This document shows, one piece after another, positions 17,131-25,258 of a DNA stretch of 64,000 nucleotides. This DNA comes from JBHFEI01 sp041928815. Its GTDB lineage: Bacteria; Pseudomonadota; Alphaproteobacteria; Rhizobiales; Rhizobiaceae. Location of the stretch: the NCBI RefSeq assembly GCF_041928815.1, contig NZ_JBHFEI010000014.1:1-64000 (forward strand), written 5' to 3'. The notes beneath the pieces are model-generated. The model had not been told where the DNA came from. It did no database searches and was given only the letters and a program-made list of their open reading frames with translations. The stretch's first letter is position 1. Each line of letters opens with the position of its first letter. A program made the translations under genes and the position numbers.

Positions 17131-18288
17131 TTATTCGGCGGCATGCGCCAGCGGCGCCGCGTCCGTGCCGATGTCGCGGCCGGCAATGACGAGGCCGGCG
17201 GCGAAGAAGCGTTGCGGCGCGACGACGACCTCGCCGCGCACGTCTTCCAGCGGGAACGCCCCGTCGCGCAGCTCGAGCACGCTGGCGTCGCCCTGCGCGC
17301 CCACCTTGAACGTGCCGAGTTCGGGGCGCTGCACAGCCTTCGCCGCATTCACCGTCGAGGCGGCAATGATGTCGGTGAGCGACATGCCGAGCGGCAGGAA
17401 CTTCGACATGGTCGTCACCTGGTCATAGGCCGGACCCTCGATGCAGAGCGCGTGCACGTCGGAGGAGATCGTATCGGGCGGAAAACCCTCCGCCATCATC
17501 GCCCGCGCCGTCTTCCACGAGAACGAGCCCATGCCGTGGCCGATGTCGAACAGGACGCCGCGCTCGCGCGCCGCGAGGATCTCCTCCTTCACCTTGCCGC
17601 GCCCGTCGACGGGCGCGTTCGGGAAGGGGCGGTAGCAATGGGTGAGCACGTCGCCCTTGCGCAGCTTGGCGACGACGGCTTCATAGGACGGTGGCGGCTC
17701 GTCGATATGGGCCATCAGCGGCAGGCCTGTCTCGTCGGCGACCTGAAGGGCGATGTCGAGCGGCTGGATGCCGGAGGGGCCGGAGGCATGCCGGCCGATG
17801 CGCACCTTGACGCCGATGATCACGTCGCGGTTGTCGTTGATCACCTCGACGGCGTCGCGCGCCGCCATCAGGCGCAGGTCATGGCTTTCGCCGATCATGA
17901 TGTTCTTCGAGAAGCCGTAGATGCCGGCGAACGAGACATGCAGGTAGACGAGCACGCGCGCGGTCGAGCGTTCGATCACATGCTTGCGGAAGCCGGGGAA
18001 ATTGCCGGGGCCGGCGCTGCCGGTGTCGACGCAGGTCGAGACCGCGCTCATGCGGGCGAAGGCATCCGGATCGACGCCGAGCGAGGTGCCGCCCCAGTAG
18101 ACATGGGTGTGCAGGTCGATGAGGCCGGGCGTGACGATCAGGCCGGTGACGACCTTCTCCTTCAGGCCCGACAGGCCGTCGCCGAGGGCTGCGACCTTGC
18201 CGGCGGAAAAGGCGACGTCGGTGACGCGGTCGATCCCTAGCGAGGGATCGATGACGCGCCCGTTCTTCAATACGAGATCATAGGGCAT
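17131..18288 (-). CDS. Amidohydrolase/deacetylase metalloenzyme (Atu3266-type)
   Basis: The 385-residue cytoplasmic protein belongs to the amidohydrolase superfamily, in the EF_0837/Atu3266 deacetylase branch. The metal site is complete: HTH in GLIDLHTHVYWGG (about residue 60), carboxylatable lysine in IIGVKVRIG, histidines in LMAHIDEP and LTHCYRPF, and the final Asp in ISSDVHAL. The family includes esterases and amide hydrolases of N-acyl or O-acyl alpha-substituted acids; Atu3266 acts on acetyl-(R)-mandelate. The gene overlaps the end of the ABC ATPase gene by 11 bases. It probably removes an acyl group from the imported compound; the compound is unknown. Confidence 0.87.
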   Translation of the reverse strand: MPYDLVLKNGRVIDPSLGIDRVTDVAFSAGKVAALGDGLSGLKEKVVTGLIVTPGLIDLHTHVYWGGTSLGVDPDAFARMSAVSTCVDTGSAGPGNFPGFRKHVIERSTARVLVYLHVSFAGIYGFSKNIMIGESHDLRLMAARDAVEVINDNRDVIIGVKVRIGRHASGPSGIQPLDIALQVADETGLPLMAHIDEPPPSYEAVVAKLRKGDVLTHCYRPFPNAPVDGRGKVKEEILAARERGVLFDIGHGMGSFSWKTARAMMAEGFPPDTISSDVHALCIEGPAYDQVTTMSKFLPLGMSLTDIIAASTVNAAKAVQRPELGTFKVGAQGDASVLELRDGAFPLEDVRGEVVVAPQRFFAAGLVIAGRDIGTDAAPLAHAAE

Positions 18289-19324
18289 GTAGGCGGCTTT
18301 CGGTTTCCGTAACGGAGGGTGTGAGGCGCAGGCCGGTGTCGGCCGCGAAATAGCGCACGGCATCGGCGCCGGCCGACAGCGTGATCCGCTCGCCGGGGGA
18401 AAGCCCGGCCGGATCGGAACAGGTGGCGCGCACGACATGGCCGCCGACGGCGACGTCGAGGAACTGGAAGGGGCCGGCGGGCTCCACCAGCATCAGCTCG
18501 CCGGAAAGCGTCAGCCCGCCCGGCACCGTTCCGGGCTTCAGGTCGTGCGGGCGCACGCCGACCACATGGCCGGCCGTCGCGCCGCAGAGTTCGGCGGGCA
18601 GGAAATTCATCTGCGGCGAGCCGATGAAGCCGGCGACGAAGCGGTTGGCCGGGTGGTTGTAGACCTCCATCGGCGCGGCGAACTGCTGGACGATGCCGTC
18701 CTTCATCACCGCGATCCGGTCGGAGAGCACCATCGCCTCCTCCTGGTCGTGGGTGACGAAGATGACGGTGATGCCGAGTTCCTTCTGCAACTTGCGGATC
18801 TCGGTGCGCATGCGCACGCGCAGCGACGCGTCGAGGTTCGACAGCGGCTCGTCCATCAGAAGCACGGAGGGGTTGCGCACGATGGCGCGGCCGACGGCGA
18901 CGCGCTGGCGCTGGCCGCCGGAAAGCTCGGCCGGCAGCCGGTCGAGCAGCGCCTCGATGCCGAGCACGTCGGCGGCCCAGGCCACCTGCTTGCCGATCGT
19001 GCCGTCGTCGAGCTTCTGCTGGCGCAGCGGAAAGGCGATGTTCTCGCGCACGCTCATATGCGGGTAGAGGGCGTAGTCCTGGAAGACCAGCGCGATGTTG
19101 CGCTCGCGGGGCCCGAGATCGGTGATGTCGCGGCCGTCGAAGCGGATCGTGCCCTCGTTGATCTCCTCGAGGCCGGCGATGCAGAACAGAAGGGTCGACT
19201 TGCCGCAGCCCGACGGCCCGAGGAAGGAGATGAACTCGCCGTCCTCGATCGCAAGATCCAGACCTTTCAGCACATGGACGGTGTGGAAGCGCTTCTCGAG
19301 GCCGGAGATCTTGATCGATGCCAT
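18278..19324 (-). CDS. Sugar-type ABC transporter, ATP-binding protein
   Basis: A 348-residue MalK/UgpC-class ATPase. Walker A is GPSGCGKST (about residue 37), Q-loop VFQDYALYPH, signature LSGGQRQRV, Walker B LLMDEPLSNLD, switch His in FVTHDQEEAM, and a C-terminal TOBE domain beginning near GFIGSPQMNFLP. It serves the fused permease immediately upstream (16-base gap) and the binding protein at 21372-22673. Its 3' end overlaps the amidohydrolase gene. Confidence 0.93.
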   Translation of the reverse strand: MASIKISGLEKRFHTVHVLKGLDLAIEDGEFISFLGPSGCGKSTLLFCIAGLEEINEGTIRFDGRDITDLGPRERNIALVFQDYALYPHMSVRENIAFPLRQQKLDDGTIGKQVAWAADVLGIEALLDRLPAELSGGQRQRVAVGRAIVRNPSVLLMDEPLSNLDASLRVRMRTEIRKLQKELGITVIFVTHDQEEAMVLSDRIAVMKDGIVQQFAAPMEVYNHPANRFVAGFIGSPQMNFLPAELCGATAGHVVGVRPHDLKPGTVPGGLTLSGELMLVEPAGPFQFLDVAVGGHVVRATCSDPAGLSPGERITLSAGADAVRYFAADTGLRLTPSVTETESRLHAL

Positions 19325-19340
19325 GGGTGTACTCCTTAGA

Positions 19341-21233
19341 TCAGCCCTTGACCGCGCCGGACAGCGCACCCTGGACGAGGTAGCGTTGGAAGAAGAAGGC
19401 GACCGCCACGGGGGGGATGATGGCGAGCACGCTTGCGGCAAAGAGCGGCCCGTATTCGTAGAAGCGCGCCTGGTTGAGGAAGCCGGCGATGATCACCGGG
19501 ATCGTCTGGGTGCGCGGCGTCGAGGTGAGGATCATCGCGAAGAGGAACTCGTTCCAGGAGACGAGGAAGCAGAAGATCAGCGCCGCGATGATGCCGGGGC
19601 GCACCACCGGCACCAGGACCTTGCGGAACATGGTCCAGCGGCTGCAGCCATCGATCTCGGCGGCGCGTTCGAGGCTCAGCGGCACCGTCTCGAAACTCGA
19701 TTTCATCATCCAGGCGGCGAGCGGCATCAGGATGGTGGAATAGGCGATGATGACGCCGAGATAGGTGTCGATCAGGCCGAGCGAGCGGAAGATGACGAAG
19801 AAGGGCAGCACCAGGGTCAGCGCCGGCACCATGCGGGTGAGCAGCAGCACCCAGAGGCTGACGGAGAAGAAGCGGTGCCTGCCGTAGCGGGCGAAGCCGT
19901 AGCCGGCAAAGGTGCCGAGCGCGACGTTGATCACCGAGACGATGACGCCGATGACGAAGCTGTTGAACAGCGACACCGGCACGCGCTGCGCCTGCACGCC
20001 GGCCGTGCCCTCGGCCATCAGCACCATGCGGTAGTTCTCGAAGGTCAGCGTCGAGGGAATGATCGAGGGCGGCGTGCGGATCAGGTCGGTCGCCGGCGAC
20101 AGGCTGATGAAGACCAGCGCCGCCACGGGAAGGAAGGACCAGATGGCGATCGCCGCGACGGCCAGCCGGAAGAGCACGCTCCTCACCGTCCTCGCGGTCG
20201 CCGGATGCAGGAGGGGGCGGACGGTCCAGGGCGGGATCGCCACCATGGTCGGCCGCGCCTTGCGTGCCGCCACCCCGACCTCGACCTCGGCCGGCGCGCT
20301 GGCGGATGTCGCCCGGCGCGGGCTCAGCACGAAGAAATAGAGGATGGCGCAGGCGAGGCTGAGGATGGTCAGCACGTAGAGGATCGCCGCGCCCTCGCCG
20401 AACTTCAGGAACTGGAAGGACTGCATGTAGCCGAGCCATGACAAGGTGGTGGTCGCCGCCCCCGGCCCGCCGCGCGTCATGATCCAGATGATGTCGAAGG
20501 TCATCAGCGCGTTGATCGTGGCGATGATGGTGGAGAAGAGCAGCGTCGGCTTGAGCCAGGGCAGCGTGATCGAGAAGAAGCGCTTGACCGGCCCGGCGCC
20601 GTCGAGAAGCGCGGCGCGGTTGAGGCTCGCGGGCATGGATTGCAGCGCGGACAGCATCATCAGCGTCGTCAGCGGCGCCTGGTTCCAGATCTGCGTCAGC
20701 GCCACGAGGTTCAGCGCGCGAAATCCGTCGCCGAACCAGGCGGTGGCGAGGCGTCCGAGGCCGATATCGTGGAGGAAGCCGTTGAGCAGGCCGAAATTGC
20801 CGGCATAGACGAAGGACCAGAGCACGCCGATCGACACAGGCGCCATCGCCCAGGGAACCAGCACGATCGAGCGGAGGGCGCCGCGTCCGGCAAAGGTCTG
20901 GTTGAGCACGAGGGCGAAGAGCGTGCCGAGCACGGTGGTGCCGACGACGGCGAGCGCGGAGAAATAGGCGGTGCGCGCCAGCGCGTACCAGAAGTCCATG
21001 GTCTCGAACATCTTCGTATAGTTGGCGAAGCCGACGAAGATCCAGCGCTTGGTGATCGGGTTGGTGCTGTTGAAGGAGAGGTAGAGGCTGTAGAGCAGCG
21101 GCAGGCCGACGATCAGCGCCATCAGCACCAGGGTCGGCGTGACGGTCAGGTAGGCGAAGGCCGGCAGGCGGCCGATGCGGCGGCGCTTTTTGGAAGGAAG
21201 CGTCATCGTCGCGGTCTCGGCGGTCACGGTCAT
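19341..21233 (-). CDS. Two sugar ABC permeases fused in one polypeptide
   Basis: One uninterrupted 630-residue frame contains two complete transmembrane domains. Residues 1 to about 310 are a MalF/UgpA-type permease (coupling loop LNRAALLDGAGPVKRFF, later RGGPGAATTTLSWLGYMQSF). A charged linker (about 312-345) follows. Residues from about 350 to 630 are a MalG/UgpE-type permease (first helix LFRLAVAAIAIWSFLPVAAL, coupling loop SLERAAEIDGCSRWTMF, ending GALSGAVKG). In most importers these are separate genes. No stop or ribosome site is seen at the junction. The start MTVTAETATM at 21233 has a GAGGGA site five bases upstream. The first coupling loop lacks the usual glutamate. Confidence 0.9.
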   Translation of the reverse strand: MTVTAETATMTLPSKKRRRIGRLPAFAYLTVTPTLVLMALIVGLPLLYSLYLSFNSTNPITKRWIFVGFANYTKMFETMDFWYALARTAYFSALAVVGTTVLGTLFALVLNQTFAGRGALRSIVLVPWAMAPVSIGVLWSFVYAGNFGLLNGFLHDIGLGRLATAWFGDGFRALNLVALTQIWNQAPLTTLMMLSALQSMPASLNRAALLDGAGPVKRFFSITLPWLKPTLLFSTIIATINALMTFDIIWIMTRGGPGAATTTLSWLGYMQSFQFLKFGEGAAILYVLTILSLACAILYFFVLSPRRATSASAPAEVEVGVAARKARPTMVAIPPWTVRPLLHPATARTVRSVLFRLAVAAIAIWSFLPVAALVFISLSPATDLIRTPPSIIPSTLTFENYRMVLMAEGTAGVQAQRVPVSLFNSFVIGVIVSVINVALGTFAGYGFARYGRHRFFSVSLWVLLLTRMVPALTLVLPFFVIFRSLGLIDTYLGVIIAYSTILMPLAAWMMKSSFETVPLSLERAAEIDGCSRWTMFRKVLVPVVRPGIIAALIFCFLVSWNEFLFAMILTSTPRTQTIPVIIAGFLNQARFYEYGPLFAASVLAIIPPVAVAFFFQRYLVQGALSGAVKG

Positions 21234-21313
21234 GTCTGTCCCTCGCAGGTCGGCATCGGCAGTGCGCGGGAGGAACGCGGGCACGATGCCGTTCGGGGCT
21301 GAACTCCGGTCGC

Positions 21314-21367
21314 CGGCCGGCCGCGCGAGCCGGCCGTCGACCTTTGCGCTTTCCTTCGGGAAGGCGC
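21314..21367 (-). terminator. Two stem-loops after the binding-protein gene
   Basis: Directly after the stop of the binding-protein gene, 21346-21367 forms a hairpin with a four-base loop and one mismatch. A second lies at 21314-21336 (8-base stem CGGCCGGC with its complement). Neither has a T-run. They are probably 3' stabilisers or partial terminators that keep binding-protein mRNA in excess. Confidence 0.45.
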
Positions 21368-21371
21368 CTGC

Positions 21372-22673
21372 TTACTGATACTGGGCCTTCAGTTCGGCCG
21401 CCTTGTCGGCGAGCGCGGTGACCAGCGCGTCGGTGGACGAGCCGGAACGGATGTATTCCTGCACCTGCTGCATCATGAACATGTCCCATTCGGGGAACCA
21501 GATCGTCTTGCCGATCGAGCGCGCCGTCGCCATGCCGAGCTGCTCCGACGAGATCTTCAGGTCGCGCCACTTGGAGAAGCTCTCGACGATCTCCGGATCC
21601 TCCATCACCTCCTTGTAGCCCGAACCGAGGCCGAATTCGAGCGCCCAGCGCTTGATGACGTGGTACTGGCCGTCCTTCGCCTTGCCGCCGAAGAACTGCA
21701 GGAGGTTCCAGACGCGCTCCTCGTCGACGGGCTTGGCGCCCATCAGATAGGCGGCGGTCCAGGCCATGGTCGAGCGGGTGGCGCCCGGCATCAGCGCGTT
21801 CTTCACCTTGCCGGCGATCTTGGAGACGGCCGGGTCGTTGGCGACCTTGTGGTTGTAGTCGTGCACGACCATGAAGGTGTGGCGGCCGGAGGCGTAGCTC
21901 GGCACGCCCTCGCCCGGCAGCGTCATGATGTCCTCGACGACCAGCTTCTCCTTGTAGAGCGTCTGGTGCACCTCGAGGATCTTGCGCAGCGCCGGCTCGT
22001 CGACGAAATTGCCGTCGGCGTCGAACACCTTGGCGCCTTCCGAATACCAGCAGGCGAACATGTGCCAGGACATGTTCGGCCATTGCTGCTGCCACATACC
22101 GTGGAACGGCGCGTCGGAGATGCCGTCCGCCTTCAGTTTGCGGCAGACTTCAAGGACCGCATCCCAGGTCGTCGGCGACTCGACGCCGATCTTGGCGAGA
22201 TGCTCCTCGTTGTAGAGGAAGGTGTTGTAGCCGGCGTAATAGGGCAGGCCGGCGAGCTCGCCGGTCGGCAGCGACAGCGACTGGATCGAGACCGGGAACA
22301 TCTTCGCCTTGATCTCGTCGATGCCCGGAAGTCCCTCGAGGGTCCGGATCCATTCCGCCGTGTGCCAGCGGGCGATGTAGTTCTCTTCCGCATAGAGCAT
22401 GTCGAGATGCTGGCCGCCGGTCAGCTTCGTCTCGGCGAGCGGATGGTAGTCGCCGGTGATCAGCTCGTAGGCGACGTTCTCGTCGTAGAGCTTCATGAAG
22501 GTCTTGACGTTCTCGTCGACGATCTGCGGCTGGTACTGCCAGCCGGCGAAGTTGAGCGGCGTCGACGGGGCGGCAAAGGCCCGTCCGCCCATCAGGCTCG
22601 CGGCCGACAGGGCGGCGGCGCCGCCCAGGATCTGCCGTCTGGACATGAGAAGTCGTTCCAGCGAAGACGTCAT
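21372..22673 (-). CDS. Sugar-type ABC transporter, periplasmic binding protein (Tat signal)
   Basis: The 433-residue protein is a family-1 solute-binding protein. The N-terminus has a twin-arginine pattern (SRRQILGG followed by a hydrophobic run to RAFA, cleavage about residue 34), so export by Tat is likely, which is unusual among the binding proteins of this window. The mature part opens PLNFAGWQYQPQIVDENV and has the typical PYYAGYNTFLYNEEHL hinge-region stretch. A GGGGAA site precedes the start. It heads the operon that runs down to 11224, behind an AT-rich region with repeated regulatory motifs. The ligand is unknown. Confidence 0.9.
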   Translation of the reverse strand: MTSSLERLLMSRRQILGGAAALSAASLMGGRAFAAPSTPLNFAGWQYQPQIVDENVKTFMKLYDENVAYELITGDYHPLAETKLTGGQHLDMLYAEENYIARWHTAEWIRTLEGLPGIDEIKAKMFPVSIQSLSLPTGELAGLPYYAGYNTFLYNEEHLAKIGVESPTTWDAVLEVCRKLKADGISDAPFHGMWQQQWPNMSWHMFACWYSEGAKVFDADGNFVDEPALRKILEVHQTLYKEKLVVEDIMTLPGEGVPSYASGRHTFMVVHDYNHKVANDPAVSKIAGKVKNALMPGATRSTMAWTAAYLMGAKPVDEERVWNLLQFFGGKAKDGQYHVIKRWALEFGLGSGYKEVMEDPEIVESFSKWRDLKISSEQLGMATARSIGKTIWFPEWDMFMMQQVQEYIRSGSSTDALVTALADKAAELKAQYQ

Positions 22674-22820
22674 TGCTAGTTCCCCTTGACGATCGGTTCT
22701 TGATGTCTGCTTCCGGCGTGTTCCGGAATAGATGCGCAGTAAGTCCCGTCCTCCGCGCGTGGGGCGCGGCCGGTGAACGCTGCTTGTGGGGTAACTATGC
22801 GCGATTTTTTCAGACTGTCT

Positions 22821-22900
22821 AGGAAAATTTTATTTTTGGATCATTTTTGACTTCGCAATTGCAGCATCGGCGTCGAATGGAAAATTTTTGATCAGAAAAT
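22821..22900. promoter_or_regulatory. AT-rich promoter region with repeated GGAAAATTTT...GATCA motif
   Basis: The 247-base gap 22674-22920 is strongly AT-rich between 22800 and 22920. Related words occur twice: GGAAAATTTT then TTTGGATCA at 22822-22842, and GGAAAATTTTTGATCA at 22879-22894, about 57 bases apart. They lie between the RpiR gene and the binding-protein gene, so they are good candidates for RpiR binding sites in the operon promoter. Confidence 0.45.
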
Positions 22901-22920
22901 GCAAAAAATAATCATGAAAA

Positions 22921-23859
22921 TCAATCGCACAGCGGCTGGGTGTCGGGCATGTCGCGGGTGGTGGCGAGCTGCTGCTTCAGCCGGCGCAGCTTCTCGCGGC
23001 CGGCATCCTTGCGGGCGATCGCCACGCCATAGGCGATGATGTCGATGGCGATCAGATAGGCGTAGCGGATCGAGGCGGGGCTGAGGATGTCCTCGTCGGG
23101 CGGGCTGTCGATCGGCAGGAACGCGTCGACAGCGGCGGCAAGGCCGGAGCCGCTGCGCGTCAGGGCGATGGTGACGGCATGGTATTCGCGCGCCACCAGC
23201 ATCGCCTGCTCGAGGCCCTCGTTGGCGCCGGTCAGCGAGCAGCCGAGCACCACGTCGCCGCGATCGACCGTCGAGGCGAGCATCAGCTGCATCTGCTCGT
23301 CAGAGCAGGGCACGACGCGGATGCCGAGCCGGAAGAAGCGGTTCTGGATCTCGGCGACCAGCCAGGACGAGACGCCGCCATTGCCGAAGGCGTAGAGCGT
23401 CGAGCAGGCGCTGATCGCCTCGATGACGCGGGCGGCGCGGGCGAGATCGACCATGTTGTGCATGTCGGCGATCGTCTTCTGCGCCCGCTTGCTGACCCGC
23501 TCGGCCACTTCGGCGATCGAGGCCGGCGGCGTCGGCGGCTCGAGATAGTGGATGCCGATCCTGACCGAGCCCATGATCTTCAGCTTCAGGTCCTTCAGGC
23601 CGTCGCAGCCGAGCGTGCGGGCGAAGCGGGTGATCGTCGGCGCGGAGACGGCAAGCCAGCTCGACAGTTCCTCGATCGGCAGCTCGACGAAGCGGTGCGG
23701 CGCCGAGAGGATGGCCTCGGCGATCCGCCGGTTCGACTTGGAGAAGCCCGGTTTCGCGTCGATGATCGTTCCGAGGATGTCCTGCGCCTTGTCGTCTTTC
23801 GCCCCGTTCTTCGGCTGGAAGCGCGGGTCGGCGGGGCGCAATTGCTGCCTGCTGGCCAT
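22921..23859 (-). CDS. RpiR/MurR-family transcriptional regulator
   Basis: The 312-residue protein has an N-terminal RpiR helix-turn-helix (about 35-105, with FVELPIEELSSWLAVSAPTI and TRFARTLG) and a C-terminal SIS sugar-phosphate-binding domain (about 145-285; AFGNGGVSSWLV and GCSLTGANEGL are the SIS loops). The family senses phosphosugars or amino-sugar phosphates. A GGAG site precedes the ATG at 23859. It lies directly upstream of the transport and catabolic operon at 11224-22673 on the same strand and probably controls it. Confidence 0.92.
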   Translation of the reverse strand: MASRQQLRPADPRFQPKNGAKDDKAQDILGTIIDAKPGFSKSNRRIAEAILSAPHRFVELPIEELSSWLAVSAPTITRFARTLGCDGLKDLKLKIMGSVRIGIHYLEPPTPPASIAEVAERVSKRAQKTIADMHNMVDLARAARVIEAISACSTLYAFGNGGVSSWLVAEIQNRFFRLGIRVVPCSDEQMQLMLASTVDRGDVVLGCSLTGANEGLEQAMLVAREYHAVTIALTRSGSGLAAAVDAFLPIDSPPDEDILSPASIRYAYLIAIDIIAYGVAIARKDAGREKLRRLKQQLATTRDMPDTQPLCD

Positions 23860-23976
23860 GAATGTCTCCGGTTTTGCCACGACGTTCCGCCCAAATGCGC
23901 GGCGTGTCAACAATCGCGGGACGGCAATTCACCGAAGGGTTGCGTGCGGCAAAAAGCCGGACCCCTCCCCTTGACG

Positions 23977-23992
23977 ACTTGACTGGACAAGT
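23977..23992. promoter_or_regulatory. GntR (HutC-type) operator candidate in promoter spacer
   Basis: ACTTGACTGGACAAGT is a near-palindrome (arms ACTTG and CAAGT) that resembles HutC-subfamily GntR operators of the CTTGTCTAGACAAG type. A TTGACG box (23971-23976) immediately precedes it, so it would lie in the -35/-10 spacer of the promoter of the operon starting at 24034. That operon ends with a GntR/UTRA regulator gene. Confidence 0.5.
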
Positions 23993-24033
23993 GAATCCTG
24001 TGTCCAACGCGGGCGACAGGACGGGGCCGGACG

Positions 24034-25224
24034 ATGCATCTTTCCATGTGGACCTATCCCTGGGACGTCCAGGACCAGGGGCTTTCGCGGATCCGGGCGG
24101 ATCTCGAAGGCCGGGCCGGGCTGAACACGGTAAGCCTCGCCACCTCCTACCATGCCGGGCGCTTCCTCCAGCCGAGAAGCCCGGCGCAGAAGGCCTATTT
24201 TCCCGAGGACGGCACGGTCTATTACACACCCGACGATGCGGTCTGGGCGGGCAAGGAGATCCGCCCGCTGATGGCGGCAAATGTCGCCGAGCGCGGCGAC
24301 ATGTTATCGGCGCTGACCCGCGCGCGCGACGCGGGCGACGGCCTGAAGGTCTCCTGCTGGACCGTCTGCCTGCACAATACCCGGCTCGGCATGCTGCATC
24401 CCGGCCACGTCACCCGCAATGCCTTCGGCAATGCCAATTGCTACAATCTCTGCCCGTCGAGCCCGGCCGCGCGCGACTATGTCGTGACGATGGTGGCCGA
24501 GATCACCAAGACCTACCGGCCGGACATGCTGGAGCTCGAAAGCCCGAACTTCATGGGTTTCGCCCATGAGTACCACCACGAAAAGGACGGCGTCGGCCTG
24601 CTCCCCGAGGACGATTTCCTGCTGTCGCTCTGCTTTTGCGACCATTGCGCCGCGCGCGCGGGCGACGCCGGTGTCGACATCGGGTCGGCGCGCGAGACCG
24701 TGAAGGGCTTCATCGCCGAGGCCTGCGAGCGCGAGATCCCGGCGGTCCGCTTTCCCGATTTCCCCGAGGCCGGCATCGACGCCTTCCGGGCCTTTCCGGC
24801 GCTCCACGCCTTCCTTCGATGGCGCAGCGCGCCGGTGACAAGCCTGATCGCCGAGATCCGGGAAAAGGCCGATCCGGTGACGAGGATCGTGCTGATCGAC
24901 CTCAAGAACGGCTGGCTCGGCGGCGTCGATCTTAAGGCGGTGGCGCGCGTCTGCGACGGGGCGATCCTCTGCTGCTATGACATGACGCCGGGCGCGGTCG
25001 AAGACCTGATGCGCGAGGGGCGCGCGGCACTCGGAGCGGACAGATGTCTCGGCGCCGGCTTCCGCGTCTTCTATCCCGAGATGACCGGGGCCGCCGACCT
25101 CGCCGTCCGCGCCAAAGCGGCGGTCGAGGCCGGCGCCGACGGCATCAATTTCTACAATTACGGCCTGATCCCGGAGCGCCGCCTCGACTGGGTGCGCGCC
25201 GCCGTCGACGGCCTCGGGCGCTGA
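24034..25224 (+). CDS. Uncharacterised TIM-barrel protein, glycoside-hydrolase-like
   Basis: A 396-residue soluble protein with no signal peptide. I do not recognise a characterised family. The layout suits a TIM barrel: N-terminal MHLSMWTYPWDVQDQGL, mid-protein YRPDMLELESPNFMGFAHEYHHEK with paired acidic residues, LCFCDHCAARA (a CxCxxC cluster like that in several putative glycosidases), and C-terminal GADGINFYNYG typical of beta/alpha-barrel sugar enzymes. Glu/Asp residues in LELESPNF and RIVLIDLKNGW could be catalytic. It leads a four-gene unit with a phosphotriesterase-like hydrolase, a creatininase-like hydrolase and a GntR regulator. A hydrolase or isomerase acting on a sugar conjugate is possible but unproven. 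Confidence 0.8.
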   Translation: MHLSMWTYPWDVQDQGLSRIRADLEGRAGLNTVSLATSYHAGRFLQPRSPAQKAYFPEDGTVYYTPDDAVWAGKEIRPLMAANVAERGDMLSALTRARDAGDGLKVSCWTVCLHNTRLGMLHPGHVTRNAFGNANCYNLCPSSPAARDYVVTMVAEITKTYRPDMLELESPNFMGFAHEYHHEKDGVGLLPEDDFLLSLCFCDHCAARAGDAGVDIGSARETVKGFIAEACEREIPAVRFPDFPEAGIDAFRAFPALHAFLRWRSAPVTSLIAEIREKADPVTRIVLIDLKNGWLGGVDLKAVARVCDGAILCCYDMTPGAVEDLMREGRAALGADRCLGAGFRVFYPEMTGAADLAVRAKAAVEAGADGINFYNYGLIPERRLDWVRAAVDGLGR

Positions 25225-25258
25225 GCCTCACGCCGCGCCAACCGAAGGGACACCCCGC

